The position numbers and the translations under genes were made by a program. From Sclerotinia nivalis (taxonomy: Eukaryota; Ascomycota; Leotiomycetes; Helotiales; Sclerotiniaceae), in NCBI GenBank assembly GCA_029531795.1, contig JAPEIS010000008.1:1-64000 (forward strand): a stretch of DNA of 64,000 nucleotides. Direction: 5' to 3'. Shown piece by piece: positions 47,593 to 60,590 of this stretch (the stretch's first letter is position 1; each line of letters opens with the position of its first letter). Under the pieces are notes generated by a model. That model was not told the DNA's origin, did not search any database, and was given only the letters and a program-made list of their open reading frames with translations.

Positions 47593-48917
47593 TCATTTGA
47601 TTAAATAATGATGATTATCCTCATTGTAATTATCTAGAACTTTTTCAAATATCCATTTTTGAACAAACTCATCCTTATTATCGTTCTGCTTCAAAAATTT
47701 GTTCTGTGTAGTCAGGGATTCTGATTCGTTAATTATTGTTTGAGCCGGGAAGTGAGGATTAGTATGAGTTGGAAGTAAAAGAGAATGATGGAAAACAGGG
47801 AAGATTTTAATATTCTTAGACAATTGAACAAAACAAGTATAAAGATAAACTTTGATAATTTTATAAAGATCAATTCATTTATTATTTAGTTTTTTTGTTT
47901 TATGTGAAGTCTTTATATTTTTGATATTGATAAAGATTTTCTGGTCAGCTGTATAACGAGGTGAATCAGAGTGGTGGTGGTTAGTATAGTTTTTATAAGT
48001 AGTAATTGTTTGTTATATAAGAGTACGAAGTTGTTTTAAAATATGTTCTATACGATTTGCGGTTCTATTATTTTTAAAGAATTCCTATTTTTGTGTTAGA
48101 GTTATATCTGATGGGTAAGGTTTATTAGATTCAATGTCTAGGTATAGATTAAAGCTGTAATTGGCGAAGAAAGGCGAGCAACTAATTGTTTTAGAGATCA
48201 AATTATTGGATACAAATTCGGTTAAGGGTAACCAATTCAATCAATTGTTTTGATGATAGTTAACAAAAGTTTGTAAATATTGCTCCAGAACCGAGTTAAT
48301 ATGTTCAGTTTGATTATCTGTTTGAAAATGAAAAACTGAAAAATGTTTTAAGGTAACTCCCAATCGCTCTGAGAATTGTGACCAGAATCCTGATACGAAC
48401 TGTATTCCCCGATCGGAAATGATATTGTTCGGAAGTTTATAAAGTGTATAAATACAATTGATAAAAGTATCGATTAGTTTTTCTATTGTTAATGTATATA
48501 TATCGATGAAATATCTTATTTTGATTAGCTTGCAGATTATCATCAAGATATGTTTATAGGTAGAATTATAATGAGTGCAATTTGAAAGTGGTGTAATATA
48601 ATCGATTGAGATATTAGATTATGTGCAAAAAGAGATAGGTAGTGATTTCAAAAATCTGGGAGGTGTCGATTTGGACGATTTAATGTAAGTACAAAGTTCG
48701 CAGACCTTCATGTAGGATATAATCTCTAAATGTATGTTAGACTATCAATATGTATAAAAGACAAAATCGATCGTTTTAGTTCGATCAGGATGATCGGTAG
48801 GATTAGAAAAATAAATTCGATAAATAATTTGGAATTTGAGTTTATCGTCTGGTGAAATTCAAATCTTATTCTGATAGTAAATTCTATTATTTTGGATTGA
48901 ATAATCTTGTATAACAA
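47593..48917 (-). pseudogene. Gypsy D integrase and chromodomain relic
   Basis: Pieces: 48917-48726, linker or zinc-binding part; 48546-48241, integrase core (LPNNIISDRGIQFVSGFWSQ, QTDNQTEHINSVLEQYL); 47823-47593, C-terminal part ending FVQKWIFEKVLDNYNED and HHYLIK, the first half of a chromodomain. The integrase Trp in GFWSQ is kept here but is a stop in element E. Sequence 47190-47592 is the decayed 3' end. Confidence 0.8.
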
Positions 48918-49261
48918 TCCGAAAGGTTTTACGATATTCTTTTAGTTATTTAATTATCGATAGATTGTTAAAAGTAAAAATAAATTGATCTACAATATCG
49001 GATCTAGTATACATTGTATCGATTAAGGTATCAATTGGTTGGTTGTGGAGTGGTACTATTGTCTTTACTGGTGCCAAATTGATATGCTCAATCAAATCCT
49101 TATAAAAATTATCGTCAAAACGGTTCTGAGGGAGGACAACGCGTTCTCGATTCTTTAGACGTTCATCGTTTGGATTAGAGCGATACAGTTGATCTTTATG
49201 TTTTCTATTTAGTGTGTTTGATCGAATAGCTTTGTTTCCTAATCGATAGACTATATGGAAA

Positions 49262-50045
49262 TTATATTGAGACAGAAATTTAGATTATTGTATTTGTCGT
49301 TGATTGAAAGCTTTTGTAATCATAAAATATTTGAGGTTCTTGTAATCAATAAGAATTTCGAATTCCTTTTGTGAGTTTTGGAATTCTAGACGTTATTTTT
49401 CCATTGCTTTGATAATAGCAAATAGTTCTTTGTCGTAGATCTTATAATTGTATTCCGTTGTTGTATGCTTAGATGAAAAATAAACAACTAGATACAAAAT
49501 ATTATCATTATTGTATTACGAGAGAACTCCTTTTGAAGTTCAATCAGAAGTGTTGGTTTCCAAAATAATTTTCCGTTTGTAATCAAAGTATACCAAAACC
49601 GGTGTTATTGTGAAAGCTCTTTTTAAAGCATCAAAAGCCTTTGTATGATCTACAATCCAATCCTATATAATATTCTTCTGCAAGAGATCGTTGAAAGAGC
49701 AACAAATCTTTGAAAAATCTTTTATAAAACATCGATAGAAATTGGCAAAACTGAGAAATCGTTGTAAATCCTTTACACATAAAGGCAATTCCCAAAATGT
49801 AATAACTATAATTTTTTCTTGATCCATTTCGATACCTTCAATTATAATGATAAGACCCAAATACTTTGTTTTCGTAATTTCGAATTTGCATTTGTTAATA
49901 TCAATCTGTAATCCAGCATCCATTAACTTTTGAACTATTTGGCGGATATACTTTTTATACTCTACAGGATTATCGGAGTAGATTAGGATGTTATCGAGAT
50001 ATACAGTGCAATATTTATCCAACTCGTCGAAAAGTATATGATTGA
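49262..50045 (-). pseudogene. Gypsy D RNase H and part of reverse transcriptase
   Basis: Frame 50022-49663 shows YCTVYLDNILIYSDN (the second Asp of YLDD is now Asn, a G-to-A change), LGLIIIIEGIEMDQEKI and FLSFANFYRCFIKDFS. RNase H follows from 49660 to 49262 with stops. The upstream half of the reverse transcriptase is at 62776-63066. Confidence 0.8.
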
Positions 50046-50208
50046 TGTTACGGGTTCATCTCCCTTTACCTGCACGTGATCATGTGTGCCTTAGGCACAC
50101 ATGCATACACTCACTTCTATATAGTCAGGTCACCTCCTTGACCTTCTTCTCCTCCTCGTAGTACAACAATAGATCAAACCTACATATACCTTTTCCCTCA
50201 CCGTGATA
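50046..50208 (+). repeat. 5' LTR of Gypsy E
   Basis: 163 bp, TGTTACGGG..CCGTGATA. Contains the palindrome-like 'tgtgccttaggcacaca'. Confidence 0.92.
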
Positions 50209-50487
50209 GTTTGTACTACTCTTTCAAAGGCTTCGTCACTTTACAAAATGATCTGGCCTTGCTAAATCATCTGCAAGCTTCTGTATCTGTTTTCGATTGC
50301 TTTCGCGTTGTCATAATTCGCCTGCTTTTGTACAATCGCGTTTCTTATCTACTTTTGCGCAGCTTCTGATCCCTGATTGCTTTTATATGATCGTATTTAT
50401 TCGTAGGCTTTTGTGTCTATTTTTGATTACTTTGTGCAATCGTAAATTCCTTATCGATTACTTTGTACAATTGTAATTCTTTTTACA

Positions 50488-51840
50488 ATGGCTTTTGGTT
50501 CTATATCCGTTGGTAATGCGACTCCTATTTCTATCGAAGGAATTCGTACCGAAATCCAACGAGTTTTCGGCCAATGGTCTACTATTATACAAATCCTAAT
50601 AGAATTGGATGCTCCAGTGATGCCAAACTTTGCTGTCGGTTCTAACGAATAAATTGTTTATCTGAATCATGTTTTCTCTATTATCGAAGATCGTTTTATT
50701 ATTCAAGCTATTTATATTGCTATTCAAACAAATAAGATCGAAGAATTCAAAGCGGAAAACGTCGAGCTTCTTTGCACTCTAGTTGGCAAGTAAGCTTAAT
50801 TGGATATCGGTGATGCTGTCATTAGCCAGAAATCGATCACTCCTTGCCAAACTCAAAAGGATCCGTTTGTTTTTAAAAGCAAAAGATCTAATATTCTTGT
50901 CCGACAAGAAAACTATCAATCCTAAAAGTTGAATTTGCAACTCTGTTGGATGGTCGATTCACAATTTTTTGCTTTCAAACAAAAGAAGATTAGCTATACT
51001 ATTAATCTTCTCGATGGTCAAATGCGATAAAAGCGTATTACGGATATCACTAGATTCGTTGACGATCCCATTTGCTTCGATTCTGTTGTTTCGTTTTTGG
51101 ACAAATTGGACAAATTATATATCTCTGTGGATATCGAAAGGGAAGTCTCGTTCAAATTCGATAAGTTTTCTATAAATCCAAAAGAATCCTTTTCGGTTTT
51201 CTTTTTTACGTTGTTTCATCTTGCTAATTCTTACCATAAGTTTAATCGCGAAATTGTTAACGTGATGAAGCAAAAAGTTACGGTCTCTCTTCGAATTTTG
51301 GTCATTGGTGATTCGAATCTTTGTGTGGCCGACGATGTTGATGGTTGGCAAAAGAAATTCTCTACTTGGAGTCAGAATCTTCGTAACGCTGAGTATTATA
51401 ACAAAAATTCTGATAAAGCATCTGTTGCTGACGGTGATCTTATGGACCTCGATATAATAAAACAAAAGGGACAATAGAAAAAGGATCCGCAAAATAAGAA
51501 AAAGAAGTTTAATCCTGTAGTTTCTTGCAATTGTTGTAATAGGATCGGCTATCTTCAAATTGATTGTTATACTATTTATAATATCAATAGTAATCTTCTT
51601 TCTAGTAAATAAGCTTCTATTAATATCTTTTCCAATTGCAATATTGTTGCCTCAACTAATCCGGCTTTCGATCAATATACTGTTGTTCCAGCTTTTCGAA
51701 GCATCAATAGGTTTAATAATAATCGCAATGGATTTCGAGGAAGATATACTAGTAATTGGGTACAAAGCCAACAGCATTTGAATCAGACACAATAACAAGA
51801 CTATATCGAATCAGAAAAGATTATCTCTATACCTAATTCA
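50488..51840 (+). pseudogene. Gypsy E Gag relic
   Basis: Begins MAFGSISVGNATPIS at ATG 50488 and is carried mainly in one frame through several stops to a part at 51097-51477 (MDKLDKLYISVDIEREV) and a zinc knuckle CNCCNRIGYLQIDC, where the knuckle His is Tyr (CAT to TAT). A poorly ordered Asn/Ser/Gln-rich end follows. Confidence 0.8.
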
Positions 51841-51929
51841 GTCAAGGAAAGTCCCGAATAGGGAAAAGATTAATCTCTACGAAAAATCGCTCGTAAAGGA
51901 ATACTAAGGGCAAGATAGTAAATCGAGGA

Positions 51930-52274
51930 ATGGATAAATATAAGCCATTGCAATTCAATTTTATGAATAGCAAATCCCTACTCGTTAAAACTACTATATT
52001 CCCTACATATGAAAATCCCTTTACTATTACAAATCTCATTGATAATAGATACTCTGGAAAAGCCTTTGCTGATCGTTCTTTTGTTTCCAAATACAATATT
52101 GAAATACAACTCTTACCTCACCCTCGCGAACTCCGATTTGCCGATGGAAAAGTCGCCGACAGAATTACAGAATATTTTGTGATGGAAATCGCTATAGAAG
52201 ATCATTATAAATATTGGTTTTTTTATATTATCCAGTTTTCATCAGAAACGCTATTAATTTTTGACTTACCATAA
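51930..52274 (+). pseudogene. Gypsy E protease relic
   Basis: 115-codon frame with TNLIDNRYSGKAFADRSF in the position of the retropepsin active site; the usual D-S/T-G reads D-N-R, so it should be inactive. ELRFADGKVADRITEYFVME follows, typical for the second half of this domain. Confidence 0.75.
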
Positions 52275-53154
52275 TTACAACACTACAATCCTATTATCAA
52301 TTGGACGAAGATAAATTTAACATTCTCTTCAAACTACTACGCTTTTAATTACTTAATACATCATGATTCAGAACCAATTACCACATCAACAATCCTATCT
52401 CCGATCAAGGAACAAAAGAATCTAGCAAAAGTTATTTCACAATAAATCATTGATACTATCGAACCTTTAAATAAATTCCTTACCGATCCTAATATAAAAA
52501 CTAAATACACAATTTATAAATACCGCTCTTTATATATCGAGGATTGTCCAAAGAACGATATCGATTATTCATTTATTCAAACACTTTCTACTTTTAAAAG
52601 AACTTTTTATAAAAAACCTTCTATTGAAGAGATACCAAATAAAGATTACATATCACAATCTAACGATTCTTCTATTGATCTCGAATTTCAACAAAGTCTG
52701 ATACCTAGTATGAATTATTATCGAACAAAGCATTACAAAGAACTAAATAATCAAATACAAATAATTCCTAATTGTTCGTATCCAAAATCGATCTTAAAGA
52801 TTGCAGATCGGTGTCGGTCTATTTACAATCCAAAAAACCATTTGTCTTTACTTTCTGTTAAGGAATTCCCTATGTCTATTTACAAAGATACAAATCCAAA
52901 TATAAATGATATTCGTTGATTACAAACTTCTAGTTTTGTTTCGTTTTGTCAACAAGATAATGTTCGGGCTATCCGATTGATATAGAATGAATTAAATACC
53001 GTATAGAAAATTATTGAACAAAATCATCTACAACAAACTACATTATTCTTGATATTCATAGAAGGGGATTTTCGATCGATTTTATAAAGGCAAGGCAATA
53101 TAACAGAGATACTCTTTAAAACCTTATTGCAATTTTATGATTTTATATACGATT
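52275..53154 (+). pseudogene. Gypsy E linker between protease and reverse transcriptase
   Basis: Carries small open pieces (52710-52919, MNYYRTKHYKELNNQIQII) separated by stops. The same sequence, inverted, occurs in element D at 63160-64000. It ends at the LINE B insertion and continues at 59137-59291. Confidence 0.6.
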
Positions 53155-53423
53155 ATTACAAGCCGTTTCACATACAACAAATTTCGAAGAACAAAATTTC
53201 TTCGAAATACAACCAGTTCTTCCCTTTATTTAATAAAGAAATACTCCCAAAATTCATTCCAATTGTTCCCAAGTGAATCGGTTCAGTAGTTGTTGTGATA
53301 CTGTCGTCGTCGCTCAAAACACGAAACTTACACGAAAATTCGCGTAAAAACTCTTTCCAACTTTCCTCAACTTTTCTCCTTATTTGAACGTATAAGGCTC
53401 TGATAGGTTTATCAAGTCCAATA

Positions 53424-54905
53424 ATGGACTCTCCGATGGAAGGATCCCTTGGATCATCTTTTGAACCTACTCCCTTACGAGTAATAGTGATGCTAGGCTC
53501 TCCAATATCCAGCTCCTCCACCATTGATCCAATCCCTCTATCCAGAAACCCCTTCACAATACAAAGATCACCCAATCTCTTGAGTCCTACCCCAGCCCAA
53601 TCTTTCAATTCGCAAAACCAATTGGATATTCTCAGCTCAGATGATCTATTCCGATCCCCTGATAGATCGATTCCTTTTAAAATCAATAACAAACGTCGTC
53701 GACAATCAATCAACTCCGGAATCAGGCAATTTAGTCAATCAGGATCTAACTCCACAAAACCAAAAGAAGCTATTCAAAAAGCTAGAGATCTTCTTATTCT
53801 AGCTGCCTTTTTGGAAAAGGAAACCGAAGAACAATCGAAGATCCTAGATCTAATCGAAATATTCCGTGAATACCTCGAAAAAGGAAAATTGACAAGAGCT
53901 TCGAATATTATCACATCACAAATCTCCCATCTCGAAAAGGCTACCAAAAGGATTGAAAATCAAGCTAATCATTTTTCCAATTTTCCTAATCAATCAATTA
54001 TTCCTTCAACAAACGCTTCACCAATTAACAAAGCAAGCTATGCTATTGTTACCAAATCAGTAGGGGAATGGAAAGTAGTTTCCAAAGGGAACTCTACAAA
54101 ACAAAAGCCTGTAGAGCAAAAGAATGATGTTTCTAGCAAACTATTAATTCTTATCAATCCACTTCTTCATCAACTCAATTCCTTTATATCATTACATACA
54201 AGAAACAAGATCAATGAAGCTTTCAAAAAGGCTGACATCAACGGACCAGTTATCTCGGCCATTACTACAATCAGAAGCAACAATATCATTTTAACCACTA
54301 ATAGCCCCTTCAATGTACAATTCCTTATAGAAAAAAAAGAAGTCTGGAATCGTATCCTCGAATCAGAAAGACTTCAAATCGACAAACCATAGCACAAAGT
54401 GATTATACACAAGATCCCAATCAAGGAATTCTCTGATCCAAAAGGAATGGATTTGATTAAAGACGAAATTAAAATTTTCAATTCAGGGCTTATTATAATG
54501 GGTACTCTTTATTGGTTCACTAATGCTTCTAAAAGAGCTACTCAACAAGAAGGAGCAATTGTGATTGCGTTTGCTATACAAAAGGAAGCAGAATTAGCTA
54601 TTCGAAAAAGATTATATATCGCTGGTATTAGTATCAGAGTTGAAAGATTCTATCCTTCTATTCCTTCCTCTCAATACAATAAATGTCAAGGATTCGGCTA
54701 TAACGAATCATATTGCAAAAAACCTTCAGTTTGTGGACTTTGTAGCAATAATCATACTACAGCTGGTCATTTTTGTCTAATTTGTTAAGCTAAAGGCAAA
54801 CCTTGTCAGCATTTAGTGATCAAATGCGCTAATTGTAAAGAAGAGCATAAAGCTAGTTCTAAAGTATGCGAAATATATCAAACAACCGTTCGGAAATCCA
54901 ATTAA
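53424..54905 (+). pseudogene. LINE B ORF1: Gag-like, zinc knuckles
   Basis: Parts 53424-54392 and 54399-54905 are separated by a TAG. ATG 53424 is a convenient start, but similarity to LINE A extends upstream, so the true start may be near 53260. Motifs: DILSSDDLFRSP, INNKRRR, a coiled, charged middle, ILINPLLHQLNSF, then three Cys/His knuckles: CQGFGYNESYC (His replaced), CGLCSNNHTTAGHFC and CANCKEEHKASSKVC. This is the nucleic-acid-binding ORF1 of I/Tad1-type LINEs. Confidence 0.85.
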
Positions 54906-57900
54906 CGTTATACAACAATATTCGCATTCTTTAAATCAATCTAAACAAGAGCCCTCAAGCTACCGAAAGTGCTCTTCAACTTGCCTTAGAATTCGATATC
55001 GATCTTATAATCATTCAAGAACCTTGGGTCCTTTCAAACCCTGAGAAAGATTACTCTTCAACTAGATCGATTGCTCATTCTAGCTTTTCCCAACTCCTTC
55101 CAAATTATCCTTCGAACCTTCGTCCCCGTACAATGACCTACATCTCGAAAGAATTCAAACCGCTAGTAGCCCTAGCCCCCAACTCTCCCAAAGATACAGA
55201 TATTCAAATTATCGATATCACTCAGGGAAATCATACGATTCAATTATTCAATATATACAATGAATCTGATCAAGCTAAAGAGAAAGGGTATATTATTGAA
55301 AGATGCCTTTTCAATACTTCTCTTTTTCATTATACTATTCTTACAGGGGACTTCAACTCTTACTATCCTTGGTAGGACCCTTTTTCAAACAAAAGCTCGA
55401 ATGCTGATCAATTAGCCGAATGGTTCGAAGACCAAAACCTTACCCTTCTCAATGAACCAGGGATTAGTACTTTCTATCGAACTAATATGACAAATCCAAG
55501 TGTTTTAGATCTTACATTAGCTACTGAAACAATATCCTCCAATATTATTGATTGGCAAGTTCTTCCTGATCTTGGTTCAGATCATTTAGGGATCCTGTTT
55601 GAAGTGAAAGGTATTTCATCTTATACTACGAATATTGCTCCATTAGCAAAATTCAATACAAAACTAGCGGATTGGAACAAATTTGCATTAACCTTCGAAA
55701 TTGAGATAGCTATATCAACAATCCTCAACTCGAGCGAATACTTCAATTTCTTTACTCTAGAATCCGATTCTCTTGATTCTCTTCTTAACAAAAACCTGCA
55801 TACATAAATACTAGATAAAGCTGTAATGGAATTCACTCGAATTATTACCAATTCAGCAAACGCTAGTATACCTAAATCCAAATCGACCAAAAAAGCAAAG
55901 CCTTAATGATCTTCAGAATTGAAAGCCCTTTGTAAACAGCTCTCATCAGTATATGAGAATACTAAATGATACTCTGAAGACGATATATTCAAGAAAATCT
56001 ATCAATCAACAAGGAATCATTACTTTCAAGTTATTAAAACAGCAAAAAAGAATCACTGGAATGAATTCCTTGAAAAAGAGGACACTCAAACGATCTTCAA
56101 AGTAATGTCATATACGAAAGATCTTCGAACTGAAAGGATCCCGAATATTCAATTTAGCCCCTCTCAGCTTGAAAGTTCATTCGAAGGAAAATGTTCGGTC
56201 TTTAGATCTACCCTTTTTTCCCCCCCCTTATATACAACTGCATCTGAATGGGAAGGGTATAAACAATCAAAAAAATGGGAATGGCCTGATCTCACTGAAA
56301 ATGAACTTCTCAATGCCTGCTCGGCTAAAATCAAAGGAAAGACCCTTGGCCCAGATGGAATTACTCAGGAGATTATTATTCGAGTTTACAAAGCAATTTC
56401 AAAAGCTTTCTTTATTTTTTTTAGCAATTTGATTAATCTCGGTTATCATCCTTTTTGCTGGAAACAAGCTACTGGAGCTATACTCAAAAAACCTTCGAAA
56501 TTAGATTATTCTATTTCAAAAGTATATAGAGTTATTGTTCTTTTGAATTGTTTAGGTAAGATAAGTGAAAGGATATTAGCTCAAAGGCTTAGCTATTTTG
56601 CTGAAATAACAAAATTACTTTATCATTCCCAAATGGGTGGAAGACAAAAGAAATCAGTTATCGATATAGCAATCCTGTTTACCATCGAAATCGAAAGGAA
56701 TTCAAGAAACAAAAAGAAAACCTTAGTTTTTTTCTTAGATGTCAAAGGGGCCTTCGATTATGTATCCAAGAATCGACTCTTAGATATTTGTAAGAATCTT
56801 AATCTTCCAATTAGTCTTATTGTATGGATCTCGTCATTTTTGGAAGAAAGATTACTCAAACTTTCGTTCGATGGTTAGACCGAAGCTTTTAAACTAATCA
56901 ACACCGGAATCCCTCAAGGAAGTCTAATCTCACTAATCTTTTTTCTAATCTATATTCGAGATCTCTTTCAATCGAATTCGGTTGAATATCTTTCGTATAT
57001 TGATGATATAGTCATGATCATTTATTCTTCAAGCTGGAAAAAGAACATCCTTTCCCTCGAAAGAGCAGTCAAACAAATTTATGCTCTCGGTGAGAAAAAC
57101 GCTATCCAATTCGATTTAGCAAAGACAGAATTAATGCATTTCTCCACATCCAAATACGCTAAAGATGCTTCAATCAAGCTTCCAAATTCTGAGATTGTAC
57201 AACCTTCATCATTGATCAGATGGTTAGGAATATGGTTCGATTCTGGTTTCAACTTCAAATAGCATGTTGCTATTCGAGCAACTCAAGTTAAGGCTTTATT
57301 TTATCGAATGGTCAGGTTAGTTAATACTGAGAAAGGGCTAAGTTTTAAAGCATTAAGACAGCTTTATATAGTATGTGTTACTAGTATAGCTGATTACAGA
57401 TCAATCATTTAATGGAAAGATCAAGCCTCGTTCAAAAAGACTCTTCAATTACTCCAGAATCTTGTTCTACATAAGATTCTAAAAGTCTTCAAAACCTCAT
57501 CAATAAAGCCAATGGAAGTGGAAACCGCTTTATACCCTTCGAAGATCAGATTAAACACTGGAATCAAACAATATACTTTCAGATTGTTGAAAATCTCGTC
57601 TTCCCATCCCGTCAATACAATTATGGATAAGCTAGCTACCGAAAGGGAAGCTCTAAATACAATAGCAACCCCTCAAAGAAAACTATCGAAACTTACTCAA
57701 CTTGAAAAGATCATGAATTCAATCGAAGAAGATTTCGATCCTTTAACCCTAGAAAAGATCGATCACTTTCATTTCCCTCTTTGGAAAAGGAATACTCCAT
57801 ACAAAATCAATATCAGCAAGCTAGCAAAAGAGGATACCGTAATTGTCTATAATCTTGCATTCAAATACAGATACAAAAACACTATTACAATATATACTGA

Positions 57901-58741
57901 TGCTTCATCCACTTTGGACGGAATCGGAATTGGTATCGGGATTGCAGTTATTCTATCGAATGGTCAGATTTCATATCAGGAAACCATAAATATTGGAGTG
58001 AATCAGCTTGTCTACAATGGTGAACTTCTTGGAGTCACTAGAGCAATCGAATATGCTAGTTCCATTGCTCAATCAGACGAGAAATTCAAAATCTACTCAG
58101 ATAATCAAGCTGGATTATACCGATTGAAAATACCCTCTGATGCTCCTGATCAGATATGCCAAATTAGAGCAATCAAGGCCACAGAAACTCTCCTTAAAAA
58201 AGGAGCGGAAATCTCCCTTAATTGAATTCCAGAGCATACCTCCGTTGAAGGAAACGAATTGATTGATGCTTTAGCAAAAGAAGCTACAAAACAAAAATCA
58301 TCATCAAACGAAATCAGCTTTGTCTTCTTAGGAATGGATATCAAAAGGACGAAATCCGAAGAATGGAATACTCTTCTCTATTCATCTAATTCGGCCTATT
58401 CGAAAATATACCCCTGGAAGATTAGCTCAAAGATCGGAATTCCAGAAAACACCAAGAGAAGCTCTATTAGTGCTTTGTTTCAGCTTAAAATCGGTCATGG
58501 ATATTTCAAATCTTATCTACAACGATTCGGAATCTCAACAAATGATAATTGTAGATGTGGAAAGAGAGAATCTCCTAATCATCTCCTACTCAGTTGTCCA
58601 TTATACAAATCAACAAAAAGAATATTCAAGAAAAACAATCCTACCTCCCGATTTACTATGAAATACCTACTTCACACCAAAACAGGAATCATTAAGACCC
58701 TTGAATTTATCGAGGAAACAAAAATAGCCATTAGATTATAG
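54866..58741 (+). pseudogene. LINE B ORF2: endonuclease, reverse transcriptase, RNase H
   Basis: Starts at ATG 54866 inside the end of ORF1. Domains in order: AP-like endonuclease (LIIIQEPWV, TGDFN near 55345, GSDHLGI near 55575); reverse transcriptase (LGPDGITQEI, KVYRVIVLLNCLGKISERI, FFLDVKGAFDYVSKNRLLD, GIPQGSLIS, YIDDIVMI, the YIDD catalytic site intact); RNase H from 57889 (YTDASSTLDGIGIGIGI, NGELLGVTRAIEYAS, YSDNQAGL, EGNELIDALAKEA); C-terminal knuckle CRCGKRESPNHLLLSC. Breaks include TAG codons at 55373, 55805 and 56876, and TGA replacing the RNase H Trp near 58224. A TAG at 58739 ends it. The 3' untranslated part is 58742-59136. Confidence 0.9.
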
Positions 58742-59291
58742 CATCTAACTAGAATACAAAAGAATATAGAACAAGAAGGCGAAGGTGAAAAAAATGAACT
58801 AAAAGAAAATAATTAATTGGGTCAATTTGATCAATTTACCCCTTTATGTAAAGTAAATCGTTCCAATTTCGAATTATATCACATTTCATTTGTTATTTTC
58901 CTTATTATATACAAGAGTATTTGTAAGGTAGGCTTTGTTCCCCAAGATTAATTTTCACTTCCTCTATTCAAAAATTAATAGATTGAGACCACTTCAATCT
59001 TCCCAAATTGTATTAGCTACAGCCGAATATGGTCAGCAATTCTCCATTTGTTACTTGTTAGAAGCCTATAAAGCTCCTAGCCGTCTTAGATAGTCTTAGA
59101 CTCAGTGTAGACGTTAATTTAATCAATCAATCAATCATTACAAGCCGTTTCATTTGTGAAAGATCTCTAAGATTGATATCAACAAATTTTTAATTAGTAA
59201 ACCTTTCTTTAGTGATAATCAAATACAATAAAGGCTTTCCATATAATTACAAAACAAACTTCCTGCCTTCCTTCTATATTATACAGATAAG

Positions 59292-60140
59292 TTGCTGCCT
59301 CGTCGAATCTGGAATTACAAAATTGAATTGATACCCAATAAAGAGCTACCTTATTTCAAAAATCGCTTTTTATTGCCAATAGAATTGGTAATAATGCATA
59401 AATGGTTTGATGATAATTTCTCCAAAGGGTTCATTCGGGAATCAAGATCGCGATACACCTTTCCTTTGTTATTGACTACCAAGTTAGGAAAAGGGGTCCG
59501 CATTTGTCAAGATTATCGAGGACTAAATAACATTACTATAAAGAATCGTTATCCATTACCTATTATTCGTGAAACGCTAGACGCTCTTTGCAATGCAAAA
59601 ATTTATATTAAGTTTGATATCATTGCAGTATTCAACAAATTACGAATCGCTGAAAGGGATGAATGGAAAACTACATTCATTACTCGTTTTGATCTTTTTG
59701 AATCTCTGGTTATGCCTTTCGGTTTTTGCAATACACCTGCATCGTTCCAACATTATATCAATCATACGCTTTTCGACGAGTTGAACAAGTATTACATTGT
59801 ATATCTCGATGATATCCTAATCTACTCCGATAATCCTGTAGAACATAAAAAGCATATCCGCCAAATAATTCAAAAGTTAATAAATACTGGATTACAGATT
59901 GATATTAACAAATACGAATTCGAAATTACGAAAACAAAATATTTGAATCTTATTATTACAACCAAAGGCATCGAAATGGATCAAGAAAAGGTCACAGTTA
60001 TTACATCTTGGGAATTGCCTTTATGTGTAAAGGATTTACAACGATTTCTCGGTTTCGTTAATTTCTATCAACGTTTTATAAAAGATTTTTCAAAGATTTA
60101 TCGCTCTTTCAACAACCTTTTACGAAAAAATATTACATAG
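59292..60140 (+). pseudogene. Gypsy E reverse transcriptase
   Basis: A 282-codon open stretch covering most of the domain: [92 protein letters not shown] (YLDD intact) and LGFVNFYQRFIKDFS. The FDI normally followed by Ala-Ala-Phe reads Ala-Val-Phe. It stops at a TAG replacing a Gln or Trp codon before NWTADYTKAF. This is the best-preserved Gypsy domain in the window. Confidence 0.9.
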
Positions 60141-60590
60141 AATTGGACTGCAGATTATACAAAGGCTTTTAATGTTTTAAAAAGAGTTTTCACAATAACG
60201 CTGGTTTTGGCATACTTTGATTACAAGCGAAAAACTGTTTTAGAAATCGATACTTTTGATTGGGCTTCAAAAGGAGTTCTCTCGCAATACAATAATGATA
60301 ACGTTTTATATCCAATCGCTTACTTTTCATCTAAACATACAGCAACGGAATACAATTATGAAATCTACAACAAAGAACTATTCGCTATTATCAAAACAAT
60401 AGAAGAATAACATTCAGAACTTCAAAGCTTACAAAAGGAATTCGAGATTCTCACTGATCACAAGAACCTCGAATATTTTATAATTACAAAAACTCTCAAT
60501 CAATAGCAAATACAATAATCTGAATTTCTATCTCAATATAATTTCTGTATAATCTATCGACCAGGAAACAAAGCTATTCGACCAAACGCA
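60141..60590 (+). pseudogene. Gypsy E RNase H
   Basis: LAYFDYKRKTVLEIDTFDWA, GVLSQYNNDNVLYPIAYFS, EYNYEIYNKELFAIIKTIEE then a TAA (replacing Trp or Gln), HSELQSLQKEFEILTDHKNL with further stops, and IIYRPGNKAIRPNALSRK near 60590. Confidence 0.85.

Larger units (their letters stand above)
47027..50045 (-). mobile_element. Gypsy element D (chromovirus type), left part
   Basis: A minus-strand element inserted in C. Its 3' LTR is 47027-47189; Pol runs from 50045 down: reverse transcriptase, RNase H, integrase, chromodomain. It is split at 50045 by element E and resumes at 62776, continuing beyond 64000, so its 5' LTR and Gag are outside the window. The preceding pentamer 'aaact' (47022-47026) is the expected target-site copy. 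Confidence 0.88.
53171..59136 (+). mobile_element. LINE B: full-length Tad1-like LINE with RNase H
   Basis: Flanked by the 16-bp duplication 'attacaagccgtttca' (53155-53170 and 59137-59152). 5966 bp. The 5' end reads 'catacaacaaattt', the same as LINE A. Two ORFs overlap by about 40 nt in different frames. The 3' end is 'ttaatttaatc' plus a few AATC units. Less decayed than LINE A; all ORF breaks seen are stop codons or single frameshifts. Confidence 0.95.
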
